A stretch of 64,000 bases of DNA from NCBI GenBank assembly GCA_024803745.1, contig JANJXV010000004.1, positions 43,085,358 to 43,149,357 on the forward strand. Reading direction: 5' to 3'. This stretch comes from Megascapheus bottae (Eukaryota; Chordata; Mammalia; Rodentia; Geomyidae). This document shows, one piece after another, positions 44,265 through 55,511 of the stretch. The notes under the pieces were generated by a model that saw only the letters and a list, made by a program, of their open reading frames with translations, was not told the DNA's origin and did no database searches. Position 1 is the first letter of the stretch; each line of letters starts with the position of its first letter. Both the position numbers and the translations under genes were made by a program.

Positions 44265-46945
44265 ACCTGCAGAAAATTAAATTTGGATCCTTCTTTGTCA
44301 CCCTGCACTAGGATTAACTCCAAATGGATCAAAGACCTCGAGGTAAAAGCAGATACACTGAAAACTTTACAAGAAGGAATAGCAGATGCACTAGGTCTCC
44401 TTGGCACAGATCAAAATTTTCTCAATAAGGACCAAGAAGCAAAACAAATCAGAGAAAGTCTGGATAAGTGGGACTGCATTAAACTGCAGAGTTTTTGTAT
44501 GGCAAAGGACATAGCTAGCAAACTAACTAGAAAGCCTACAGAGTGGGAGAAGATCTTCACTAACCATACAACAGACAAAGGCCTCATATCTAAAATATAT
44601 CATCAGCTCAAAAAATTGAATCACTCCAAAACTAATCACCAAAGAAGCAACCATCCCATTAAAAGATGGACCAAATGAAGAGGACTGTGCATTTTTGCTA
44701 TTTAAAGGAATCATACATGACCATACTTTGAGAGAGCAAAAATGACAAGTTTTACTAGATGCTTAGAAAAATCAATCTCATGCAGTCCTATTTACTCTTT
44801 TAAGACCCATTTTCATTTTCTTAAGCACATTGTATGTTTTTACCGAACCTGTGTTCTTGCTCACATACTAAGGATGGTTCTTGCATATGGTGAATTACTA
44901 TTGACAATTTTGCAGAAATCTTGTTTCACTGGACCAACACTGTGGCATGGCAGCAAATGCCAACATTTTCAGGAATAGCAGCAAACCTACAGAGACCCTG
45001 GGTTTGTTTTTGTTGCTGTTGTTTGTTTTTGATTCCCCTCCCTTCCCTTCTCTGAATCAGCAGGGGTGGCTGGAGGGTAGGGAGCTTATGAATTTCTCCT
45101 TCCAGTAGTAGCTCTGAGTGTCACATTTAATATCAATTTTTAACATGATTCTAGTTAAGTGTAGAAGAAAGGAAAAAAGAGGAAGTATTCACTTTTTAAT
45201 ACACTGATTTAGAAATTTGGTGTTTTCTATCAGTAGTTCTGAGGCATTTGTAGCATCCTTTATTTCTGCCTTTACGTTGACAGTGTTGAAGCAGGGTGAA
45301 TAATTAAACTAGGGCATATTTTTCTTTTATAGTGAGCTGCTTCATGATGTTTTCTTTGGAATTTCTGGATAAGTTCAAGAATATGTTCCGCATGTTGTAT
45401 CTAGTCTGATGTACTTATCCATCTCATTACAGACAAAAACACACAGACTGCATTTTGTAGCTCTGTAATCTTTTAATTCAGAAGTAATTTTCTTCTTTCC
45501 TAACTTTGACATTGTAGCTATAATGTTTTTATTTTGATTTTTTTTCCCAAATCCTTTGGGTCTAATTCTGTGAGCCTACGTGTAGCACTGGATTAAAATG
45601 TCTGCATCATTTCTTTAGTTATCCGGTTAACTTTAAAACTGTTGTAAAAGTGTAAACCGGCCCACGACAGTTTTTTTCTTCATGTTAAAGAACTTACTGT
45701 TCAGTTTTCATGATTATTGTGTAAGGAAGACTGATAAAGATGTTCTATGGTGCCCTGGACCATGTTAATTACACTTACAATGTATTTGGTTCCACATCAC
45801 AATGATTTGTCCCAATGACTCTTTTATCTTTTCTAGGCACATTTTTTTTGTTGTTATTGTTGCAGTTTACCATTGCATTGTATTGCTTTGACAACTGTAA
45901 TTTGAATCAGATCTGAAAGAGGTCCAGAATAAAATATATTTTGATATTAAAAAAAAAGATGGGCCAAAGACTTAAAGAGAGTCTTCTCTGACGAAGAAAT
46001 AAGAATGGCCTATAGACTCATGAAGAAATGCTCAACATCTCTGGTCATAAAAGAAATTCAAATCAAAACAACTCTAAGATTCCGCCTCACTCTGGTTAGA
46101 ATGACCAAGATCAAGAAATCAAATAACAACAGATGCTGGAGGGAATGTGGCCAGGAGGGGATCACTACTACACAGTTGGTGGGAGTACAAACTCGTTAAA
46201 CCACTATGGGAAGCCTTATGGCAGTTCCTCAAAAGACTAAACATTGAACTCCCCTGTGACCCAGTAATTCCACTACTTGGCATTTACCCAATTGTCCAAA
46301 AACTAGGACATACTAAAGCCACAGCGATGTTCATTGCAGCACTATTTACCATAGCAAAGACATGGAACCAACCTAGATGCCCCTCAGTTGATTAGTGGAT
46401 CAACAAGATGTGGTATTTATACACAATGGAATTCTATGCTGCTGTCAGAAAGAATGACATTGTCCCATTTGTAAGGAAATGGAAAGACTTTAAGTGAAGC
46501 CAGACTCAAAGGAACGTAGGCTCAATGGTTTCCCTCATTTGGGCTCTCCTAGCAGAGAATTACAATAGAACAAAACCTAGATACATAAGGCCAAATAGTA
46601 TGATGCTGAATAAAAGGACCTCCAGAATATAGAAACAAAAGCTACATAATGAGTGATTGTTGTCCTTAATGTACTATGTTATCTCTCATCTCTTTTGCTG
46701 TCCCTTGGGGATCTCATATTGTTACAGTATTTTACATTGTTATCTGATATATTGTATATAGGCTTGATGGGTTATTTGAAATTGGATAGGGAAGGGGGGA
46801 AAACAACATGAACAGCAGGGGGGTGAGTGGAGGGAAGTAGGGACCATGTCATGAGAAAGGGTATCAGTGTATGTGAAGTAATGCACCTTCTATCTGGTGA
46901 ATATAATGTAACCCTTCTAGTAATGACAATAAAGAATATATGAAT
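44265..46945 (+). pseudogene. LINE-1 ORF2 C-terminal part and 3' UTR, split by a retrocopy
   Basis: ORF2 is open from the left end to 44675 ('WDCIKLQSFCMAKDIASKL', 'EWEKIFTNHTTDKGLISKIY') and resumes at 45954 ('KCSTSLVIKEIQIKTTLRF', then after a frame change 'WWEYKLVKPLWEALW', 'LPCDPVIPLLGIYP'). The 3' UTR of the main type runs from about 46640 to 46945. The near-open frame suggests the copy was fairly young when the retrocopy landed in it. Reverse transcriptase, endonuclease and ORF1 are absent because of 5' truncation. Confidence 0.93.
44661..45968 (+). pseudogene. Processed retrocopy of an unidentified mRNA 3' region
   Basis: The insert at 44676-45953 interrupts L1 ORF2. It is flanked by 'aaaagatggaccaaa' (44661-44675) and 'aaaagatgggccaaa' (45954-45968), matching at 14 of 15 bases, which is a target-site duplication of L1 sequence. 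A canonical AATAAA lies at 45928-45933, about 16 bases before the short A tail. The sequence is not L1, B1 or Geo. It looks like a 3' UTR: T-rich patches, no long open frame (the best is 78 codons at 44742-44978, unrecognised), and unique content. I infer an L1-mobilised, 5'-truncated cDNA of a host mRNA. I could not name the parent gene. Confidence 0.85.
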
Positions 46946-48748
46946 ATAAAGAATATATGTTACTTTTTTCATTTTATCGTGTACTCATATACATTTATGT
47001 ACATATAAACATTTAACATTTATAAGTAAATATTTGCACATATGTTATTCTACATCTTAAACTTTTGATACTAAATAGTACATCACTCTTTTTCAACTTA
47101 GAATATTTTTGCTAGAACACATATTTCATTTAATATTTAAGGTTGATTTAAGGTTTAAATGTTATACTCTCTTCCTTGCTACTGTCTGTATCATCTCTTT
47201 TATTTATTTATCTATATATTATTCATATATTTTAGTGCTGACACATAAATTACTGTATATTTCCACCTACATTTCAGCTGTTTCAGCTCCTTGGACTTCT
47301 TTTTTCATATTCCATCATTTTACATTTGATCTCTCACTTCATCCTATTTGTTCATACACCATTGCTTTTACATCTGTACTCTTCTGTATCCATGAGCATT
47401 TAAGAGACAAGTAATGGCAAAAATTGTAATTCTACCTCCTTTTATTAGCTTTTAGTAGGCCATGAATCTTAAATGTGCTTTCTGTATAGATAAACACAGC
47501 TTTCAAAGGCCAACGTTGTCAGACCATTCTGTTGTTGACCTGCCTTTTGTTAGAGATGCAGCTTTATTTATACTCACAATAAGTGCTGTATTTATCTTAA
47601 CCTCACAGTTCTGTAATGCCCAGATACTGTTCTATGAAGAAATTCCTTATAAAATTGAAATCTGATTTCCTACTGACTTACATAGGAATATATAGACATC
47701 TTCAATGATTCCTACTTTTCTTATGGTGGATAGATTCATATTTCAATCTTGCATTTGTGGAATTCAAACTGCTTAAAAAATTTGGTTGTCATGCCACTTT
47801 TTATTGCTTTGTTCACTCTTTTGGATCAAATTAATTATTAAATAAATTTGAAATGCCATTAAAATTATCCCAATGTATCTTGAGGTTCAAAAAATATCAC
47901 ATATTAGACTCTATAATGTTTGTAATGTTAAACTTACAAAATTATAAAAATCACTATTGATAAAATTGTCTAACTATATGTACATACATTGCATAAGAAC
48001 AAGAAAAAGTGTTTAATGGGAGTTTCCTTTTCTTTTTATTTCTTCAAACAATACTGTAGTAATTCATTTTTATCATTATACTAGCATTCTTGAGTGATAA
48101 AAATAAGTTACATTTAGAAGAAATCGAACAACAAAATTTACCATAAAGTAGTTATGACATAATTTTCAATGTTTCTTCATGATTACTGCTGGGCCAATAA
48201 CATGCTTGCCTTTCTCTGCGTGATTCTGGATTTTTAGAAATACAGAATGACAGGGTTACTGTGTTACAAGGTTTTTCCCCAAATTTTAAAGAATGAGTAA
48301 TAGAGTAAGAAATATGTGGTAGAATCAATGTCTGTAAGGCAGCAACTCAGAGGGCCATGTTTACTACTTGAAGCTGAACATTCGGTTGGAGATCCTAGAA
48401 ATTTAGTGGTTCCAAGAACATAGACTATCTATTGAGGAGAGCTAAAGTCCATTAATGAAACCACACACAGAAACAAAGGTGCCATGAAGCCTGCATAGAA
48501 CAAGGGCAGGGGTTAGGACTACACAGAGATTTTAGAGATGATATATCACCACTAATTGCTCTAACTAAAGGAGGATCCACACCGTTTATTGTTTGCTTTT
48601 CTGAATTTTGGTCTTATTCCTTTTTATTCTATACCTCCTTTCCCTGCTTTCACAATAAGGAATATTATACTCTGTCTCATCAAATATTGAAAGGTTTATT
48701 TTTTTCATTGTAAGCCTTCAAACTCACAAGACAGTTTAGACTTGAACT
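46946..48748. other. Unique stretch, about 1.8 kb
   Basis: I see no recognised repeat. Open frames at 47109-47414 and 47462-47665 have no domain. The second overlaps a less homopolymeric patch ('aaaggccaacgttgtcagac') that could be conserved non-coding DNA. Confidence 0.45.
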
Positions 48749-48754
48749 TGTGTG

Positions 48755-48786
<32 letters not shown>

Positions 48787-48808
48787 TGCACACACACACA
48801 CAAACACG
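48749..48808. repeat. (TG)n(TGCG)n(CA)n alternating purine-pyrimidine tract
   Basis: About nine TG units, then about five TGCG units, then about seven CA units. The TG and CA arms are complementary. It abuts the 3' side of an antisense B1-Geo SINE. An imperfect tandem duplication of 'gctagtgctaaggctt' follows at 48808-48846. Confidence 0.95.
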
Positions 48809-48825
48809 TGCTAGTGCTAAGGCTT

Positions 48826-49058
48826 GTATGCTAGTACTAAGGCTTGAACTCAGGGCCTTTCCACTATCCCTTAACTTTTAATACTGTAACCCTGAAGTGA
48901 CAATTCTACTTCTGATTTTTATTTGCTTTTATTTTAATTTTGTTTTGTTTTTGCTTTAGTTGTTAACTGAAGATAAAAAGTCTCCCAGACTTTTCTGCCC
49001 AGGCTGGCTTTGAACTCTGATTCTCCAATCAAAGCCTCCTCAGCAGCTAGATATGTGG
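48826..49058 (-). mobile_element. B1-Geo composite SINE, antisense, diverged
   Basis: Geo part 'aaggcttgaactcagggcct', then 'acttttaatactgtaaccct'; T-rich middle; B1 part 'ttctgcccaggctggctttg', 'tcaaagcctcctcagcagct'. The B1 end is truncated or lost after 'agatatgtgg'. Confidence 0.82.
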
Positions 49059-49194
49059 TATTGACACTGTTAGAACTGTTAAACATATAGAAAATTTTAG
49101 ATGATGACTAGTAACATTTTTATTCTGGGATGCATGTGAAATGTTATGACTTCAAGAGATGTATTTGGACTTGAAACTGACAAGAGACTGGCTT

Positions 49195-49530
49195 GTGATG
49201 GTTAATCTTGAATGTCAAATTCATCAAACTGAGAAGCACCTAAGAAGACCATCTCTTGATGTGTGGGCAAAGTATTAACAGAAATCATAACTCAGGAGGA
49301 AACATTGGTCTTGAATGTGTGTGGCAACCATCTCATATGTTAAGAGTCTGCATGGAATTACAGTAGGAAAGAGAGAGACATTTCTAGTGTAGGTATGATT
49401 TATCATCTCTAATTGCTGTTACCATGATGGGAACTTCTTTTCTAGACCCCAGCCTGGTATGACTGGCTTCTAAAACAATGTGACAAAACAAATGATGATT
49501 CTTCTGAAATTGTTAATTTTGAATACATTA
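49195..49530 (+). mobile_element. Possible solo LTR remnant (ERVL-type), decayed
   Basis: It starts 'tgtgatggttaatcttgaat', 'gtcaaattcatcaaactgag', a layout I associate with MLT2/MT2-like LTRs of mammals ('ggttaat...tgtcaactt'). Later 'aatgtgtgtggcaacc' and 'ttaccatgatgggaac' are also compatible. No matching second LTR, internal region or TSD was seen. This rests on memory of the family pattern and is uncertain. Confidence 0.35.
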
Positions 49531-49940
49531 CCGTGTCAAAATAACAAATACAAAGAACATGTATATACTGTTACAGTATCAAGCTATAATTGCGCTTTAT
49601 AGAATACACTATATTTATCCAGTTTGATTTATATAGAAACACAGATTTTGATGCGTATAATTTCCAGGGAAAAAAGTCCATGTTTTCATGTTTAGAACTC
49701 GTGTTTTTATTTAGATAGTACAGTGCTCCCTTTCCATATACTACGTGTTGATCAGACACTACTGGATTTTAAAATTAAAATATTACTAGATAATAAACTA
49801 TTGTTCACTTATTAACACAAAATTGACCAAATAAGCATTTGGGTTAGTACTAGGCAAAGTTATTTGCATTAGAGATGCAGTAATTAATTAAATATTTATG
49901 TATAAATGTGTTAGCTCTATTTATGTCAGAGTGTGAAATA
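49531..49940. other. AT-rich unique DNA
   Basis: Nothing recognisable is visible. Confidence 0.5.

Positions 49941-49984
<44 letters not shown>
49941..49984. repeat. (TA)n microsatellite at a SINE tail
   Basis: 'gtgtgta' followed by about 19 TA units. It lies directly before the antisense B1-Geo SINE, at the SINE's 3' side. Confidence 0.95.
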
Positions 49985-49985
<1 letters not shown>

Positions 49986-49987
<2 letters not shown>

Positions 49988-50212
49988 CAGTCCTGGGGCT
50001 TGAACTCTGGGCTCTGGGCCTGGGCATTGTCCCCGAGCTCTTCAGCTCAAGGCTATCATCCTAATTCTGGTGTCACAATGCCACTTCCAGTTTTCTAGTG
50101 GTTAATTGGAGCTACAGTCTCATGGACTTTATTGCTCAGGCTGACTTTGAACCTTCATCCTCAAATCTCAGCCTCATGATTACAGGCATGAGCCACTGCA
50201 CTATGCAAGGTA
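49986..50212 (-). mobile_element. B1-Geo composite SINE, antisense
   Basis: Well preserved: Geo 'cagtcctggggcttgaactc', 'gagctcttcagctcaaggct', 'ccacttccagttttctagtg'; B1 'gctcaggctgactttgaacc', 'tcaaatctcagcctcatgat', 'tacaggcatgagccactgca'. Confidence 0.94.
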
Positions 50213-51181
50213 TTTTTGACATCAATATAAATACTATTCATTGTACTTAAATAGAATAAAATAAAATAGAAATAGCTTGGAACTTATTAGAAACTATGAA
50301 GATGTTAAGAGATTATAACCCATGCAGTGGTATTAAAACACTGAAAATGTCAGTATTAATCTGTTTCTTTCAAAGTAGTATGATATTTAGTAATGAGTTT
50401 GTCATACTAGATAAGAATCATGGTAATTGATTAAAATATATAATAAAATACATCTATGAGAAATGTGGAGTATATTTAATATTAAGAAAGATATAAGAGA
50501 AAATAAATAAATTAAAATTTTTGAATTAACAGTTATGAGTAGTTTGATTTTGTTAAAGGATGTTATTCTAACATTAGAAGCTTTCTGATTGTGGGTAATT
50601 GTGGATAACAATCGTGGGTAATTTACTACATTCATTTTAGAAACTATAAGCATAAATCTAATTATTGGATATATTCACAAGTGTTTGTTATCATGAGCTA
50701 TCCATTTTAGCATCTTATTGGTAAACATTTCCTCATGTAATTGATTTTATGCTTGCCTGGAAATATTTTTAAAATTTTAAATTATAAGTAAAACACATTT
50801 AAAGCCATATAGCTTTAAAGCAAAATGATTTTTTATTAGTTATAGCTACTTTTATTATGTTTATCTTTTGAATTATTCATAGTGTTGTATAATTCTGGAG
50901 TTGGAAAGAGTATTAGAGATAATTTATTAAAGTTCTTAATCACAGTTATTCCCTCACACAGGGAAACAAAAGAACTCAACTATTGAGATGTTTACTGAGG
51001 CAAAAACTATTGTTAAATAATGTAAATACTATTTAAGTTGCCTTAGTATGTATTGTATGAATATTACCTCGTGTATACTATATACAAAAGCTCATAGATG
51101 TATATACTCTTTTGTATATTTTTCTATGTATTTTAATTATTCAGAGTAATTTATTGTCTACTTTTTATTTTCTTTAAAATT
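50213..51181. other. AT-rich unique DNA
   Basis: I see no recognised repeat. Minus-strand open frame 50402-50653 has no domain. Confidence 0.5.
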
Positions 51182-51385
51182 GTGTGACATGGGGGTTTGA
51201 ATGCAAGATATTGTACTGGATGGCTTTCTCAGTTGCTGGATGAGCAACACTTCCAACCCTGAGTTTAGCTGCTTATTTTGGAGGCAGGCTATAATGCATT
51301 TTGCTTCCCATAATGGTATTAAAACCATGACCTTCTGGATCTCAGTCTCCAGAATAGCTAAGATTAAAGTCATAATCAACCAACA
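51182..51385 (-). mobile_element. Old B1-ID type SINE, antisense
   Basis: An ID-like part in antisense ('catgggggtttgaatgcaag', 'gctggatgagcaacacttcc') is followed by a B1-like part ('gaccttctggatctcagtct', 'ccagaatagctaagattaaa'). The order matches the old dimer at 27.3 kb. It is strongly diverged. Confidence 0.6.
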
Positions 51386-51426
51386 TTCAGTTAGAAATGT
51401 ACATTTCTAATTAAATGAATTATTAT

Positions 51427-51635
51427 TTGGGAGTACTAAGGTTTGAACTCCATGCCTTGTCCTTGTTTGGTGGATGTTCCACTATGTCAGCCATGGCTCA
51501 AGACCTTTGCTGCTTTAGGTACCTTTGAGATAAAGTCTGACACTTTTTTCTTCCTAAGGCTAGCCTCTGCCTTCCTATCTACACCATCAACGTAGCTGAG
51601 ATTACAGATATGCATCATATGCCTGGATTTAGTGG
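51427..51635 (-). mobile_element. Old B1-ID type SINE, antisense
   Basis: 'gggagtactaaggtttgaac', 'tggtggatgttccactatgt', then the 7SL-like part 'taaggctagcctctgccttc', 'gtagctgagattacagatat', 'gcatcatatgcctgg'. A second copy of the same old type follows the first within 50 bases. Confidence 0.62.
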
Positions 51636-52419
51636 AATGGTGTGGAATTCAATCCTCTCTGAGCTATTTTTCAACCTCTGTTTTTATGTATGAGTCTACT
51701 TTACTTTTCAGGTAACTCCAATTGCTACACATTTCTAGGGCCCCAAGTCACAAACAGGATGCTTCTGGTATAAAAGTTTCTCTATAAATAGGCTGTAGCT
51801 TTTATTTATTATCATAACTATGACCTTTGAAGTAATTGTTTTATAACAGTTCTCATTCATTCTATACTTCTTGAGATTCTTGTGAGTTTATAACACTTGG
51901 TTCCATTACTTGTATCTTATTAAAAATTCAAGGAGGGATAAAGATAACTGATAGTATCCAGTTCTATCTTATCATGTTAAAGAGAGATAAGTACAAAACA
52001 GATAACACATTTAGTCAATGAAACTTTACTGACAGTACTGTTCTAAAACAAAGGATAATATTAGAAATCTTCTCAATACTTCACCAACTGTGATAGGTAT
52101 TTAATTTACTTAAAAGTCCATACAACATAATATTTTCACTTTTCAGCTTCTAATAATATCTCTATGTCAGGTTTAGTCTTAACCAGAAAGTAGCAAATTG
52201 ATTGTGTTGAAATGGGATATGTAGATATGACTATGTAGAAATGGGATAGTGTACTTTGTATTTGTTCTTTTAATGTGTCTGATGGAAAAATAGTTTATTA
52301 TGGTAAAGTGCATCAACATTGCACATTTCATTCCTCTCTTGTCTGAATGTCTGTACTCAGGAGACAATCAAAGAGTTTATTGTCCACAAGCAATATCTCA
52401 TGATAGAATTATTTAGCTA
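51636..52419. other. Unique DNA
   Basis: Nothing recognisable is visible. Confidence 0.5.
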
Positions 52420-52624
52420 GGCCAGAAATTTAGCCTAGAGGTAGAGTGCTTACCCAGCTTGTATGAAGCCCTAGGTTCAATTCCTTGGTACTACATATAC
52501 AGAAAAGGCCTGAAGTGGCACTGCGGCTCAAATGGCAGAGCACTATCCTTCTATCTTTGAGCAAAAGGTATCCAAGTGCAGTGACCCAGGCCGTGAGTCA
52601 AGTCACAGGTCTAGGTCCAGAAAA
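52420..52624 (+). mobile_element. IDL-Geo SINE with expanded purine tail
   Basis: ID part 'ggccagaaatttagcctaga', 'gtgcttacccagcttgtatg', 'ggttcaattccttggtacta'; Geo part 'gctcaaatggcagagcacta' and 'gtgacccaggccgtgag'. The end 'tccagaaaat' passes into a very long (GAA)n tract in place of a normal A tail. Confidence 0.92.
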
Positions 52625-52625
52625 T

Positions 52626-52688
52626 GAAGAAGAAGAAGAAGAAGAAGAAGAAGAAGAAGAAGAAGAAGAAGAAGAAGAAGAAGAAGAA

Positions 52689-52729
<41 letters not shown>

Positions 52730-52823
52730 GGAAGAAGAGGAAGAAGAGGAAGAAGAGGAAGAAGAGGAAGAAGAGGAAGAAGAGGAAGAAGAGGAAGAAG
52801 AGGAAGAAGAGGAAGAAGAAGAA
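52626..52823. repeat. 198-bp uninterrupted purine tract, (GAA)n then (GAAGAAGAG)n
   Basis: Roughly 28 GAA units are followed, from about 52709, by about a dozen copies of the 9-base unit 'gaagaagag', ending with GAA again. No pyrimidine occurs on the plus strand over the whole tract. The poly-Glu and poly-Lys open frames across it are artefacts of the repeat. Confidence 0.97.
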
Positions 52824-54175
52824 TTGGTTTAATTAAATTTTAATAGAGGTGATCCATGCTTCACTGTTCATGCAAAATCCAACCGAATTTCACATTTACT
52901 TTTTAAGTTACTAAGCATAATGTATTATTGACCACGTATTTTAAAACAATAATATACCACGTCTTAATGCATTATCTTTGGAGAAGAGAAAATTTTTCCT
53001 TGACCACATATTTTTTCAGTGAATGGCACTGTCTGACTCTGTGTGCGACTCTGTGTATGTAGCAAAACTGAAAAGTGAGCTAATTGGATATATCATTTGG
53101 GCCTTTGCAAAACATCACACATGCATTTATACAACTTGACCTTCATAAATTAATCACTTAACAGTTATGGGTCATGTTTGTCAGTTTTACTGAAGAGAGC
53201 TTTAAAAAATGGAGATAGTTTTCACTTGTAGGATCATCTCATTAAATATGGTGGCATCTGATATGATTTGCCATCTGTTGAGTGGCAAGTTAACTAGGAG
53301 ATTCTTTCATATCAAAGGCCTTCTTTTACAAAGTTTTTCTAATACAAAGAGCATAACTCTATTATCAGTATGAAGACAAGTCAAAAATTGAAGCAGGGAG
53401 AAAGAAAATACATCCTTCCATAACTGACTGGGAGCTTTTTTCTGACCATATCATTCATTGTCCTAAGCATTGGAACCCATGCCTTCAAAGGTTTGGAACC
53501 TTGCCATATTGTAAGGCTTATGAAGCAAATAAGAGAAAACAGAATTTTTGAGAATTTTGAAAAAGATAAGATAGGAAATACAGCGAAAGTGAGCATTATG
53601 AAGATTGCATAGCTCTCATTGTTTTGTATTTATTTGTTGATTATTGTAGGTAGGGTATTTTTCTTATCTGTGCTTTTACTATTGGGTAGTAATGGGTTTA
53701 GATGTCTTCAGGCTCCTCAAGGCATAATTGTATGTTCACAGATCAAGGTTTGTTCATCAGACCTACCATGCATCTGGAGCAACTCCAAAGATTTCATCAT
53801 TTTTAGGTTGCATGCATATTAAAATGATTAAAATATGGACTCAGAAGTTTCTATGAAAGAAGTGAAAAGCTGTCATAATTTACCAAATATATTTTGCCTT
53901 TGGGTAGATTCTTTCTGAGCACTGTGTTTGCCTTCAAGGACCTAAATCTGTGAATGAGCAGGTACTTCTGCCTTTACTCATATGGCATTACTCAAATCTG
54001 GAATAAAATGTGTATTTTCAGAAATATTTATTAACTCAAACAAATTCAATTCAAATATTAATTCAAGCTAGAAATTACTCTCACCAAGGTTTTTTGTTGT
54101 TGTTACTGGGTTAATCTTTAACCATTGTTTTTCTATAGTAAGTTATATTACTGTGAGCTTAATAAAAATTCATAG
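52824..54175. other. Unique stretch, about 1.35 kb
   Basis: I see no recognised repeat. Open frames 53381-53596 (-) and 53619-53822 (+) have no domain. Confidence 0.5.
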
Positions 54176-54676
54176 ATACCTTTTCTTTTTTATTATTCTT
54201 TTTTATTGTAATTAATAAAAGGGTTACGTGATATTTGCCAGATAGAAGGTGCATTAATTCACATATATTGATACCCTTTCACATGTCTTAGTCCCCATTA
54301 CCCTCCCCTCCACCCCCCCCATCTTGGTTTTCCCCCCTTCCCTATCCAATTTCAAATAACCAAATACAGATAAATCCAATATATCAGATAACAAAGTGAG
54401 ATACTGTAACAATATGAGATAACCAAGGGACAGCAAAAGAGATGAGAGATAACATAGTACATTAAGGACAACAATCATTCATTGTATGGCTTTTGTTTCA
54501 ATATCCTAGAGGTTTTTTCAATTAGCTTCATACTATATGGCCTTATGTATCAGGGTTTTGCTCTATTGCAGCCCTCTGCTAGTAGAGCCCAAGGTTTCTA
54601 CTGATTATGACAAATGAGGGGAACCATTGAGCCTAATTTCCTTTGAGTCTGGCTTACTTCACTTAATACCTTTTCT
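54176..54676 (-). mobile_element. LINE-1 3' end, antisense, with TSD
   Basis: Antisense 3' UTR ('cacatatattgataccctttc' region, 'cttccctatccaatttcaaa', 'aagggacagcaaaagagatg') to the ORF2 boundary ('gagtctggcttacttcactt'). The TSD is 'ataccttttct' at 54176-54186 and 54666-54676. It lies immediately beside an antisense SINE. Confidence 0.92.
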
Positions 54677-54872
54677 GTGAGGGAATTTGTACTGGAATTT
54701 GAATTCAGGACATCAGACATGTGCTCTACTACTTGACACTGCCTTTGGGCTTGAATGTGAGCCACAGCATCACTTCTGGCATTTTCCAAGTATATGGTAC
54801 CAAGGAATCGAACTTGGGTCATTGTGCATGCTAGGCAAGCACTCTACTACTACACCATGCTTCCAGCCCCAT
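54677..54872 (-). mobile_element. IDL-Geo SINE, antisense, diverged
   Basis: Geo part 'gtactggaatttgaattcag', 'gtgctctactacttgacact', 'gccacagcatcacttctggc'; ID part 'ggtaccaaggaatcgaactt', 'ctaggcaagcactctactac'. The adjoining L1 lies at its tail side, so the L1 target was probably the T-rich SINE tail. Confidence 0.9.
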
Positions 54873-55240
54873 ATCTCTTAATTTTGGGTGATATTTCTTT
54901 ATGTCATAAATAAAATGGTATACATGCGATTTTGAATATATAATATTATCTTTCTTATTTGAAGATTATAATTGTAGTTGTTATTTAGCTTAAAAAGTAT
55001 ATGAAAATAAACTGAATTTCTTTGTGAAACATATGGGCTTAGTAAAAATGTCTTAGAAGCAATAGTGCAGTCTAAAAGGACATTTTTAAAATGTTACTTA
55101 TGATGCCCAAATTAAGCTAAATGTATTTATGTAAGAGAGACAGTCATGGAGTAGCAAATATTTTACACTATAATTCTGTCTTGCAGATCTCTGTGCTGTT
55201 TTGGGGACCCTAAGTAGTGTGTATCTGAAAGACAAAAGAG
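54873..55240. other. AT-rich unique DNA
   Basis: Nothing recognisable is visible. Confidence 0.5.
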
Positions 55241-55423
55241 AGGCCATGAGTTTAGCCTAGTGGTAGAGTGCTTGCCTGGCATGGCACAAAGACCAAGGTT
55301 CAATTCCTTGGTACCACATTCATAGAAAAAGTGGGAAGTGCTGTGGCTGGTGCTGTGTCTCAAATGGTAGAGCTCTAGCCTTGAGAAAGTGCTCAAGCCC
55401 TGACGCCCTGACTTCAAGCACTA

Positions 55424-55428
<5 letters not shown>
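55241..55428 (+). mobile_element. IDL-Geo SINE with rearranged Geo part
   Basis: ID part 'aggccatgagtttagcctag', 'gtgcttgcctggcatggcac', 'ggttcaattccttggtacca'. The Geo part begins with a near-duplication ('agtgctgtggctggtgctgt') and has lost the 'aaggacagtg' block. The tail passes into (GA)n. Confidence 0.9.

Positions 55429-55511
<83 letters not shown>

Noticed and set aside
44742..44978. 78-codon frame inside the retrocopy as a possible retrogene product
   Set aside because: It has no recognisable domain, and the surrounding sequence looks like 3' UTR.
47109..47665. Two consecutive open frames of 101 and 67 codons as a possible small gene
   Set aside because: They show low-complexity hydrophobic content, no domain, and no splice or promoter structure; they are expected by chance in AT-rich DNA.
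52485..52836. Open frames of 115 and 70 codons encoding poly-Glu and poly-Lys
   Set aside because: They are created by the GAA-type repeat and the preceding SINE; there is no independent coding signal.
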